A stretch of 64,000 nt of DNA from Eretmocerus hayati. Its lineage: Eukaryota; Arthropoda; Insecta; Hymenoptera; Aphelinidae. Every line of letters starts with the position of its first letter. The stretch's first letter is position 1. Below the pieces are notes generated by a model, which made no database searches, was not told where the DNA came from, and worked only from the letters and a program-made list of their open reading frames with translations. Both the position numbers and the translations under genes were made by a program. Of the stretch, positions 1-9,301 are shown piece by piece. The stretch spans positions 112,780,246 through 112,844,245 of the forward strand of contig CM056742.1 in the NCBI GenBank assembly GCA_029851415.1, given 5' to 3'.

Positions 1-1895
1 TTCGGTGGACAGGCCCCATTCTCTTCTCGATGATGGTCTTCTCTACTCTCTTCCCCCACACGGGTGCACCGTACAGCATGATGGAGGTAGTGACGGTGTT
101 GAGAAGTGCGCGCCTCTTTTCCTTGGGTCCTCCGATATTCGGCATAAGCCGCTGGAGCGCCGCACCGACCCTGCTCGCCTTCTGGGCGGCTTCCTGGATG
201 TGCTTCTTGAACGACCACTTGTCATCGAGCCATACACCGAGGTATTTCAGCTCTGTCTTCCGTGGAATCTCTTGCCCGTTGATATGAAACCGGGGTAGGT
301 CAAACTTCCTACGCCTTGTGACCACGATTGCTTCGCACTTCTTGACAGCGAGCTCCAGAAGCCTGCTAATCATCCACTCGTAGACTCGGGCCAGCGCTTC
401 GTTCGCGCGTCTACCCAAGAGTTCCTCGTTGTCAGCCCATACTATGAGTCCCGCGTCGTCCGCGAAAGCCACTATTATCACTCCTTCTGGCAGTTCGATA
501 GACAGTAAGCTGTCATACTGGGTGTTCCAGTTGAACGGCCCGGAGACCGATCCCTGTCCGATTCCGGCGGACAGTACCCGAATCTCTTGTCCCTCGTCGG
601 TGTCGTACACGAGGGTCCTGTTCCGCAGGTAGTCACTCGTGACGGCTAGTAGATAGGGGGGCACTTTACCTGCTTGGGATTGATAGACTCGCTCCCAGCT
701 CGCGCAGTTGAATGCGTTCTTTATGTCCAACGCAATGATGGCACAGAATCCTCCTCTTCCTTGGTATGGGTTCCCTACCGACGCTTGAACCCGTTCTTGG
801 ACCGCCTCGATCGCGTGCACAGTGCTCCGTCCCTTCCGGAACCCGAACTGCATTGGTGATAGCCCACCGCCTTCTTCGTAGGCTTTTTCCACCCTGTTGA
901 GCACCATCCTCTCGTACATTTTCCCGATATTGTCGAGCATGCTGAGGGGGCGTTGACCTCCTTGACCCTTAGGTATCAGGACGAGCTTCTGGCGTTTCCA
1001 CTTGTCCGGGAAAGTTCCCGCGCTCAGACAGATGTTGAAAAGGTCGAGGAGTAGATCTGGCTTGTATTTGAAGACCAGTTTCAGAGCCTCGTTTGGGATG
1101 CCATCCAGGCCAGGGGCCTTGCCGTTCGGCATTCTCTTCGCCGCTATGAGTAGCTCTTGCATAGTGAAGAGCGGGATGGGGTCTTCGCTCTCCGTAGGGA
1201 ATGTAACTCTGGGTTCTCCTGCTGGGAAGAGGTCTTCCACGATGGTGTGCAATGTTGCTGCATCGGTCGGTGCTGGGTTGCCCTTCCGGGGTCGGACCTT
1301 TGACATGACCACGCGATATGGCGTGCCCCAGGGGTCTTCGTTAACCATGTCGCACAGTTCACCCCAGCACTTCTCTTTGCTCCTCCGGATGGCTAGAACG
1401 AGAGCCTTCTTTGCTTCTTTGTACGCTCTGTCATCTTCCGCCAGCGATGGTCGTTGCAGCTTCCTTGATCGCCATGCGGTCCTCCTTTTCTTGTTGCTCG
1501 TTCTTCGTAGAGCCTTGATCTCATCTGTGATCCAGTACTCTGGTTTCCTCCAGAAACATGGTGTTGTCCTGCGAGGCATCGACGCGTCGCAAGCTCTCGT
1601 GATGGCGGATGTTACCTTCGCCACAGCTTCGTCCGAGGCGGAGTTCATCGGGAGATCTTCGACTGTTTCTATCGATTCCCGGAATTTCCCCTCATCCAGC
1701 TTGCGTACCTGCCACCCCGTCGGTCGCGGTCTGTGTGTCGTCTGTCTCTGTCTGTCAGTCCTAAGCCGAAACCGAATATGTCGATGGTCACTCAATGTTT
1801 CCGTGTCCAGAACCTCCCACGATGTCATACGTCCCATGAGCGACGGGCTCATGAACGTCAGGTCGAGGACCGAAGACGAACCTCCCTCCCTGGAC
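1..1895 (-). pseudogene. R1-clade LINE, ORF2 fragment (endonuclease C-terminus and reverse transcriptase), copy 1
   Basis: One minus-strand frame stays open from about 1900 through the left edge, roughly 630 codons; I checked the frame at several points. It starts with the end of an apurinic-type endonuclease (SDHRHIRF near 1780) and continues into a reverse transcriptase: NGKAPGLDGIPNEALK near 1080-1130, QFGFRKGRSTVHAIE near 805-850, ALDIKNAFN near 700-740, GQGSVSGPFNWN near 530-565 and the catalytic FADD at 455-466. The R1 clade reverse-transcribes its own RNA at a nicked target. The order of motifs and the segment LPRFHINGQEIPRKTELKYL fit that clade. I see no stop codon in this part, so it is either young or part of a longer intact ORF2 outside the window. 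The 5' half (rest of endonuclease, ORF1) is absent: the frame stops at a (TC)n tract. Clade assignment is from memory of the family. Confidence 0.85.
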
Positions 1896-1921
1896 CTCTC
1901 TCTCTCTCTCTCTCTCTCTCT
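1896..1921. repeat. (TC)n microsatellite at the 5' end of LINE copy 1
   Basis: About 26 bases of TC dinucleotide immediately follow the truncated 5' end of the minus-strand LINE. The same kind of tract borders the other two LINE copies. Confidence 0.95.
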
Positions 1922-1934
1922 TATCTCTAACTCT

Positions 1935-2040
1935 CTCCTCGGATGCTCTACTACATTCTATAAGGAATATATATTAGTACATTGATTTGGAACAGGAGAG
2001 AGAAATGATGGTTGAGATTATTCTCTCAACCGTCACAGGA
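1935..2040. repeat. ~100-bp sequence shared with 31097-31200
   Basis: The stretch beginning CCTCGGATGCTC and ending CTCAACCGTCACA recurs almost unchanged beyond the (TC)n tract of LINE copy 2. Both copies contain TACATTGATTTGG and ATGATGGTTGAGATTAT. It is either the 5' region of the LINE, left after internal deletion, or a separate repeat whose TC tract was the LINE target. Confidence 0.7.
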
Positions 2041-2074
2041 TCGCATATTGGATCAAATTTTATCCCTGCATACC

Positions 2075-2092
2075 AAGTGGACTTCAGCACTT
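2075..2092 (+). other. hairpin with loop GACTTCAG (H1)
   Basis: Stem AAGTG/CACTT encloses the 8-nt loop GACTTCAG at 2080-2087. It is the isolated first member of the series at 2999-3249. Function unknown. Confidence 0.55.
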
Positions 2093-2877
2093 TAGCATGT
2101 CGAAATAAAATTCGATAGGGAGTATAAATTCTTCAAATAGTTTTCTTCCTCCCGGCACGAAAGTACGTCTTTCCATGCCTCATTTCGGTCGCGAAAAAGC
2201 GACTTTTGCCGCCGGCGCAGCGCTCTAATCGGCTGTCGAATTTTGCTGCCTCTTGGGCTGCCACTGCTCTCCACGTGCGTGCGATGCAATGAATATGCAT
2301 GCAAGTCATACACGAGAGACATAACCTATAGAGGTTACGTGATGATAATATAATTGGACGAATAGTATCTCTCTGATACAGAAATATCGCTGTTGAGAAA
2401 GAATTAATGGGTTTATTGTAGAGCAGGATTCCTCATGCTCTACGACACGAATGAAATAAATACGCAGTGACAAGAGTTTTGGGCCACGGCAAACTAATAA
2501 GAAACGCAAACACAACTCTGTAACGAGACCCAAAAGCTGATCATGAGAATAGCATTCAGCATCCATTCAGATTCTTCGACATTTCACTTCGTCATTTTTC
2601 TGCTTACGTCCGCCCCAACCAGCAAAAGTCGGGTGGACGAGCATATATCACATCATATCATCACAAGTATATTCGGTATGCAGCCAATAGCAGAGGTAAA
2701 GCAGTAAGTAAAAGTTGCGAGGTCGTCTGCTTTACTGCCACCCCTCCAAAATCGCAAGCAACTGCAGAAGTGAGGTTAAATGCGGACTTCTGTATTAATT
2801 GATGATTGAATTTTCGACGTACTTTCCTGCCACGAGTAAGAAAAATAGTATACAGCACACGGCAGAGAAGTGAGATG
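2093..2877. other. intergenic, nothing recognised
   Basis: No coding frame, RNA gene or repeat that I can support. Short frames here lack motifs and start or stop at random. Confidence 0.5.
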
Positions 2878-2879
2878 CC

Positions 2880-2940
2880 CGTGACCGTGTGATATCAATA
2901 CCGAGGCGAAGCCGACGCATTATCATCACAGAGTCACGGA
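2880..2940 (+). other. compound hairpin upstream of the constant-loop series
   Basis: Outer stem CCGTGAC/GTCACGG, an inner stem TGTGAT/ATCACA and a small GGC-GAA-GCC hairpin at the tip. It lies just before the hairpin series and may belong to the same structured unit. Confidence 0.45.
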
Positions 2941-2998
2941 AATCCAACTTTCCTGCCTAGTACAGTAATATACTATTTCCACACGTGGCTCAGGTATA

Positions 2999-3249
2999 GA
3001 TGGGGACTTCAGCCCATCCACCCCAGGCACACAAGTGGATTTTTTGGGGGTTGAGTTTCACCCAGAGATGAGGTGTGAACTTCAGCACAGTTCCATCTCC
3101 AGATAAGAGTCAACAATTTCACCTTCACCTAAGTGCCTGTGCACGAGAAGGGACTTCAGCCTCCACGAGCACAGGTTACCCAGGCCGCATAGTCAAATCA
3201 GACTTTCATCGTAAGTTCGAAGGGACTCCAGCCTTCGATACTTAAGATG
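2999..3249 (+). other. four hairpins, ~73-nt spacing, constant 8-nt loop, different stems (H2-H5)
   Basis: H2: stem GATGGG/CCCATC, loop GACTTCAG (3005-3012). H3: stem TGTG/CACA with outer GAGATG/CATCTC, loop AACTTCAG (3078-3085). H4: inner AGG/CCT with outer CCTGTGC/GCACAGG, loop GACTTCAG (3152-3159). H5: stem TCGAAGG/CCTTCGA with outer TAAGT/ACTTA and CATC/GATG, loop GACTCCAG (3224-3231). Loop starts are 73, 74 and 72 nt apart. The stems share no sequence yet keep pairing, while the loop hardly changes. Spacers often carry TTTCA before a hairpin. This looks like an old tandem array kept under RNA-structure selection, but that is inference; no known RNA family comes to mind. Confidence 0.65.
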
Positions 3250-3283
3250 ATCTTCCTATAGCTTCATCGAGCTGTTCTCAGTG

Positions 3284-3363
<80 letters not shown>
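3284..3363. repeat. (CA)n-(TA)n compound microsatellite
   Basis: About 70 bases of CA repeats, one TTACA interruption, then TA repeats. Confidence 0.95.
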
Positions 3364-3364
<1 letters not shown>

Positions 3365-3499
3365 ACAAAAAAACATTCATTCCAGCATTCAATACATACA
3401 CGTATATATATATTGAATAGCTAGAGGACTTCGTCTCGATAGAGCTCTTGGAATTTCGACTGAGCGCGAGGTCCCCGCAACGGGCTAATCAGCCTCTAT

Positions 3500-4440
3500 T
3501 TATACTCAGTCCTCTGGCTTTACAGTATATCTATATCGTATGAAGATATCCTTATAGATAATAGAACGTTCGAAAAACACATATCCAGTGAGAAATCGGG
3601 TCTTAATCAATGATATCTACATGATCCGTTCACATCATTGGATTCTGTATCTCAAAATCAATCAAATTCCATGCTCAAACTGAACTGAATCGTTTTTATT
3701 CTATCGTAATAAATAAAAAGATAATTCTTTGGAATGTTCTAGAGAAACGTGGCTATTCATCTATGCTCAAAAATCGGAGTAAATTAATCAAAATTTTTAG
3801 TACTTTTCCTTATCACTCCAATATAGTCTTATGACTTTTCACATAAAAAAGCCAAAAGTTGTAAAACTCAATTTCACAAGGATATATTCACAATATTTAT
3901 AAGGTGCCTAATTTTGGAACTATTTTCAAATATCAAAGAAAATCTTACGTATATTTAAATTTTTAGAAATCTCACGAGTGCGATCGATTGAAAAAGTTGG
4001 GAAAAAACGTTATTGTACGTTCTTCATCGCAAAAATTAGTATGGAAAATAAAATGAGAATAGAAGATCAACTCTTTCCAAAAAAAGCTCATATTCTCTGG
4101 GAAGTTCGGAAAATAAGCTCCATGATGGTATAAAAAAGTTTCTCATTTCATACAGTTTTATATGGAAAATTCCCCATAGAAACTCGTGGAATTTTCCAAA
4201 ATTTCTATGTGTTAGTACATATATAGCTGCATGCACGTGTGCGAGTGTTTACATTGCGCATCAGTCAGAAAGCAAAAAGATCGCTACTATACCGACCCAG
4301 AGGATTTTTGCGGAAATTTGAATACTAGATGGATACCAATAGACAATTCTATCTTGAATTATCAGAAATAAAAACGAAAATTTTGGGGTTATGGCACTCA
4401 CAAAAAGTGAGTGTGTATGTGTGTGTACATTCGCATGTGA
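3500..4440. other. AT-rich intergenic, nothing recognised
   Basis: No supported gene or element. Confidence 0.5.
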
Positions 4441-4445
4441 GTGAA

Positions 4446-4448
<3 letters not shown>

Positions 4449-4480
<32 letters not shown>
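4449..4480. repeat. (GT)n microsatellite
   Basis: Sixteen or so GT dinucleotides, with looser GT/GAGT sequence just before. Confidence 0.9.
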
Positions 4481-4482
<2 letters not shown>

Positions 4483-4570
4483 TAGAACTATTCATGTCGA
4501 TCAATTGATACAATTGATTGAATGACATCGGAATCGGACTATTAATCGGATGATCCATGTAATTACTCAC

Positions 4571-4757
4571 CCGTGCACCTTCTGTAATGAACTTCAATTG
4601 TTCCCGTATCTCCTGGAGTTTGGCTCCCGAAGTGGTTCTTCGTCTATCAGGAGCGCCATTGACTTCTCCTACGATGGTTTGAGACGGACTGGTACTACTT
4701 GGCGCCTTAGCTTTGTATATAGTTTCTTTATCTCCTTCTATCGGCTTGTATAATAAT
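4571..4757 (-). CDS. candidate internal exon of an unrecognised host gene
   Basis: The minus strand has an open frame of about 62 codons ending at a strong 5' splice site (CACGG followed by GTGAGT, exon edge at 4571). The peptide reads like real coding sequence: a Ser/Thr/Pro-rich part (SSTSPSQTIVGEV), a basic patch (PDRRRTTSGAK) and a probable helix (LQEIREQLKFITEGAR). The acceptor is less certain; TATACAAG near 4757 is the best AG in frame, just inside an upstream stop codon. I do not recognise the protein. It is on the strand opposite to the C2 exon at 7668, so it belongs to another gene or one nested in its intron. Confidence 0.45.
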
Positions 4758-4769
4758 TGATATCACGCG

Positions 4770-4950
4770 TATCTAAATATCCATCTTATCTACGTTCATC
4801 TCATCATCTAAGATCATCTCAAAAGTATCTTCTGATCATCTTTTTATCTGAATGTCATCTCTGGGTTATCTATCCATCTTTACGTCATCCTTCCGTTATC
4901 TTTAAGTTGTCTTGTCATTTTTTCATCATCTTTTATTCATCTTCCCATTG
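4770..4950. repeat. degenerate ATCT/CATCT simple-sequence tract
   Basis: About twenty scattered copies of CATCT, TATCT or GTCATC. A long plus-strand frame here is a by-product of this low complexity. Confidence 0.6.
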
Positions 4951-5501
4951 CAACTTCGTTTTATGGTCTTTTTTGGAATGATTTTTACGGAAATTCCGAA
5001 GTAACCACTGAAAATTATATGATAGTATTGTCAACAGGAATTCAAACGCACTAACTTTGAACATTGGATTGGATTCTTGGAATTGAGGATGTAGGGACGA
5101 GCAAGATTTCGAGTACTAATTCGGATGATAGTCACCAATGTGGGCAACAATTTGCACCAATGTGGGAGTTTTTGTTAGCTGTGTGTGCCTGGAAAGCATT
5201 ATTTTGGAGCGAAAAAGAGTTCTCCTTTCGAGTTTCCTGTTCCAAAATCATAATTTCCAGTGACACACAGCTGGAAGGGATTCTTACACTGCATACTGTT
5301 ATCCTCGCGTGCAACTGTGCATCGAACGTTCAAAGTTATTCCGACTGTTCAAAGTAACTTTGGTTGACGGTATGTTTTACGGTATTGCCTCGCTCGTTAA
5401 CGTTCACTCGGCTTCATTATATTGAGTAGGATTGATTTTCTAGGAGAATGCCATGTTTTCTCTTAATCCTAATTCAAAGATACACTATGAGAGGAATTGA
5501 A

Positions 5502-5643
5502 GTGGCTCCCTTGAAGCTTCTGTACGAATCATTTCCACCCTTGCGGAACCGGTAAAGTAGGTACAACACCCAATTGAATACTTGACTTTACCGATACCGC
5601 AAATGTTGAATGGATTTGTACGGGAGCTTCAAGGGTATCACTT
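5502..5643. mobile_element. short palindromic element
   Basis: Arms GTGGCTCCCTTGAAGCTTC and its near-complement (GGGAGCTTCAAGGGTATCAC) face each other, with CTTTACCGATACCGC complementary to GCGGAACCGGTAAAG inside. MITE-like; no target duplication identified. Confidence 0.5.
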
Positions 5644-5704
5644 GGAATCATTTGATAGTATGCCTTTGGATTATTTGATGACGAGAACACGAATACTTAC
5701 TTGA

Positions 5705-5930
5705 TAAGTATATATAATATTATCATCTAACTTGAGTTCGTCTTCTCGTCGTTTAGCTCAAATCTCAAAAGAATCGGATAAAATTCAGAATTATAAAGTA
5801 CTTATATTGTAGGTTAGGAGGTGCCTACGCTCAAGTTATTCGCGCTTTTATCGAATTCTCTTGCGATTTGAGCTAAACGATGAGAAGACGAACTCAAGTT
5901 AGATGATAATAAGTATTAGTCTTCTCTTCG
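5705..5930. mobile_element. palindromic MITE (family A, copy 1)
   Basis: Arms pair over about 75 bp: GACGAGAAGACGAACTCAAG in one arm and CTTGAGTTCGTCTTCTC in the other, followed by TTTAGCTCAAAT. Related sequence recurs at 5925-5965 and 6595-6850. Confidence 0.6.
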
Positions 5931-5994
5931 TTTAGTCCAAATCGCAAGAATATCGGAGGGAAGTGTGGATAACTTTCTTCGTGCATGGTGCACG

Positions 5995-6030
5995 GTGACT
6001 GCATCGCCTTAAGAGGATCGCTGATAATGT
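5995..6030. repeat. short repeat shared with 6903-6935
   Basis: GTGCACGGTGACTGCATCGC, followed by CTTAAGAGG, recurs at 6903 with few changes, each time beside a family-A palindrome. Confidence 0.55.
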
Positions 6031-6594
6031 TGGCGCATCGTAAAGTATCAAGCAGCTCAGATGCGTGGGAGTGAGTGTGAACAAGCCCAGCGCTAGCCTA
6101 CGGGGCTCCGCAGCGTTGTGATTCCTCAATGCCGTGCTGTAGAATCTCAGTATCCGAGATTGGATGAAAATCCGATCAGCACGGGCCTGGGTTTTCACAC
6201 AGAAATTCTTTACAGTGTAGGTTTAGTTGGGGGATGTATAATCAAACAACTGAGGTCTGGACAACAGTGGGGTGGATGACACCAATCAGACTGGCCACGA
6301 GTTGCACTCATGCTGCTCCATCATAATGGAAAATATGTGCTGTGATACGGTATGAAGCTATTCCGATTCCGAACCGTACACTTTATACACGTGAGGGTTG
6401 TGTAAGAGGGAGTTCGGATTCAATCCCAATCATTTCTACAGTTCAGAGATACTAAGCATGCCATGATCCATCAAGTCTGAATCATGGCCACTCTCTTATT
6501 GTATGCTTTCGATAGAATTATCTGACTATTTTGAGGCAATGCGGTCACCATGCGAGCTGAAAATCATTCTCATTTCTTTCCTTTCCTTCGATTT

Positions 6595-6850
6595 TGTTAC
6601 GATTTGAGCTAAACGACAAGTGCACAAATATTCGTTATCATCTCATTTACATTCGTGCACTCGTCGTTAAGCCCAAATTGCAAGAGAATCGGAGGAAGAT
6701 GGAAATGAAAATGTGCAAATATTATAGGTTAAGAGGTTTCCGCAGCCGAGTTATCCCAACTTTTCTCCGATTCTCTTCTGATTTGGGATGAACGATGGAT
6801 TGATGAATACAAGTTGGACAATAACAAGTATTCGACAACTCGTCTCATAC
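6595..6850. mobile_element. palindromic MITE (family A, copy 2)
   Basis: Carries the same GATTTGAGCTAAACGA and AAGAGAATCGG arm sequences as copy 1, in opposing orientation at its two ends. Confidence 0.5.
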
Positions 6851-7667
6851 TCCGAATCACGAACTTTTTATGTGAGATGTATTTTCAAAGTCCATGCTTG
6901 CAGTGCACGGTGACCGCATCGCCTTAAGGAGGCTCGAGCGCGTAGTAGCGTACCAAGCGCCCGCGCCGAGCCCCGCGCGCTCTTTTCTTTTCCACCGCGT
7001 CATTGGCGCTATATATAGGTATACTCACAACGCAAGCGCTGGCTGCAACGCTAGTTTTTTTACTTTCAATCTCATTTTCTCGAAATTTTGATGGTTTACC
7101 CTTTGTTTTCCTGGTATCAATTTATAGAGGATGGATGAAAAAACCGTTTCTCTTGGTCAGAACAAAAATCATATGAATAGTTGGCTCGCAACCTCATCTT
7201 AACGCGTCTGGCCCATAAGGTTACGTGTAGTCAGAAACAATTTTTGAAGTCAATCCGCTCACGATTTTGGTGGTTGACCCAATGTTTTCTCTACGGTTCT
7301 ACAATGTTGATAATTTTAGCTGTAATTTGGGCCCACTTGCGTCCAAAACAAATGTTTTATTAAAAAGTGCTCGAGCCACCTTAAGATTCCATCTGCGTTG
7401 ACAGCAACTCACCTGTCAGCGGATGAGTCTTTGGGTAGTGATCCCATACGCTTGAAATACCCCATCAGGAAACCCCAGAATATGGATACAATACAACTCT
7501 TCCCTGGTAGGGATTCTGTTCAGAGTAACACAATAATGGGTATGCTAATGTCAGATCTCATCTTGGCCATTTTAAGGTCGTATGTATCACATTGGATTGA
7601 ATTTTGACCAGGATATGTCTCTAGTCTGGTATTGAAAGAATTCTGCAAGTCCTCTGTTTTCTTACAG

Positions 7668-7810
7668 GAGCTAGCGACCCTTACGTTAAGATAAAATGCT
7701 CTGGCCGTTTACTGCACAAGTCACGCACAGTCCATCGAGAGTTAAATCCAGTATGGGATGAAAGTGTCACGTTGCCGATCGAGGATCCATTTCAGCCTCT
7801 AAATTTCAAG
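7668..7810 (+). CDS. C2-domain exon, MCTP-like
   Basis: A 143-nt exon sits between a 3' splice site (TTTTCTTACAG, ending 7667) and a 5' splice site (AAG then GTGAAC, from 7811). It begins with the last two bases of a split Gly codon and encodes 47 residues without a stop, including SDPYVKIK, LLHKSRTVHRELNPVWDE and LPIEDPFQPLNFK. The SDPYVK Ca2+-binding loop aspartate followed by LNPVWDE is the signature of a C2 domain, and the overall wording matches multiple-C2 transmembrane (MCTP) proteins, which act in endoplasmic reticulum and synaptic membranes. I see neither the upstream exon (MDxxG part) nor the following VFDYD exon, so introns must be long. Other multi-C2 proteins remain possible. Confidence 0.75.
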
Positions 7811-7989
7811 GTGAACTTTATTGTAACAGAATATTTTTATTTCAACACAGAAGCACTTCATTTATCAATCAGAGTACCCATGCACACTCATATATTGAAT
7901 ATCAATTTGAAACGATGTATAAAGAGATCATTCTGGGCTACACTCTTCGAACTTGAATCGTCCTGTCTATCTGAATCAATGAGATTACT

Positions 7990-8834
7990 ATCGGTTCGAA
8001 GAAGATTGACATCTCGAGAATTTTTGCTATCCTGGCTCCAAAAAAATTTGGTAATTTTTCTGAATGGGATGGTATCAAAGCACATTCAGTTGCGGCCATA
8101 ATGAAACTCTTGCGGAGTCCATCGGATGATAACTGCGGCCGTGGCGGTTATCAAAATGTAAGAAAACGCAGGTATAAGGCCCATTTCAAAGGTAGCTCGA
8201 CTTTCGGATGTTGGAGCTCTGCCATGAAAAAATTTCAGCGCACTGCAAAGAATTCAGGTAATAGATATTAGACTTACCAATAACCTCCAACAAGGATCGG
8301 CCGAGAAAGTTGATCCTTTTTGGAGATAATCCAGTTCTTGGTAACTCGAGATCCACTGGAGACAGAGACTTGATTCAAAAACAGGAAAATCATGAAAAAT
8401 TCTGGATATCGGAAATGATAACGCGATATCAGATTTCAGAAGAACGAACGAGAGGCGAGGTCACAAAGTTTCAAAAAAATAAAGTCTGCGTTTGTTGTGA
8501 AGCCATAATTGTCCTTTATGGCCGGGGCTCTTCAAATCGTCGAGGTGCGGAACTACCTGACCGCGGACCGTAAAAGTATAAACTAGCGGTCTCGGAGTCA
8601 ATTGGGGTACCATCAGTCGGCTGCAATGAGTCTGAATTCTCGACAAAGGGAACAATAAACTATTTCGAGCGCGATTTGGGCCTTGAATCGATAGCAAATG
8701 TATTTGATTCGTGAGTACAAGGGTTATCAGCGATAGATAAGATTCATGATGAGATAATCCAGTCGGCCTTTGCATAATCAGAGTTCCACAGTGACTACTT
8801 ATGAGTATTTTTTGGAGGTTCCGTCATAAATAAT
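7990..8834. repeat. left arm of a ~7.3-kb long inverted repeat
   Basis: Runs from GAAGAAGATTGACATCTCGA to TCATAAATAAT and matches the reverse complement of 14451-15330 throughout, by eye roughly 85% identical. Shared landmarks: GAATTTTTGCTATCCTGG, AAAGCACATTCAGTTGCGGC, AACGCAGGTATAAGGCCCAT and TTGTCCTTTATGGCCGGGG. One frame encodes about 85 residues here but is not kept in the other arm. It begins 180 bp after the C2 exon. Confidence 0.85.
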
Positions 8835-9301
8835 TGATAACATACGACCGATCCTTCATCTTTATCATCTCAATGTGCTACAGTTGGATAGATAAGATGA
8901 CAATCAATGGTTATATCATTGATCTATTATCTACTTCGATCAATGATTGGTCTTCACTGATTGTTCACAAAGCGCTATCATATGAATGTATCTCCGTATG
9001 ATAGCGCTTTGTCAACAATCAGTGAAGACCAATTATTGATCGAAGTAGATAATAGATCAATGATATAACTAGAGTTAGGATTTCCGTGTTATAACACTTT
9101 CTGAAGTGTTATTGCACATTTTGACGTTACTGCACGTTTTCATGTTATCGCACGTTCCAAGAAAAAAATGAATTGAATCGATAACTACATGAAACATTTT
9201 GTCTGCTACCATCATTCAATTTTTAAAATCCACGTGTAAACAGTACCTGGTAGCCTCTAAAAGTAACCTTCATGTATAGAAACTAAGATTTTGAGTGAAT
9301 A

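Noticed and set aside
1002..1985. 327-codon plus-strand frame
   Set aside because: Antisense shadow of the LINE reverse transcriptase, whose minus-strand frame has all the conserved motifs.
2999..3249. CRISPR array or microRNA cluster
   Set aside because: Stems differ between units and only the loop is constant, the opposite of both expectations.
4349..4597. 82-codon minus frame with His-Thr runs
   Set aside because: Reads through the donor site of the candidate exon into a GT microsatellite.
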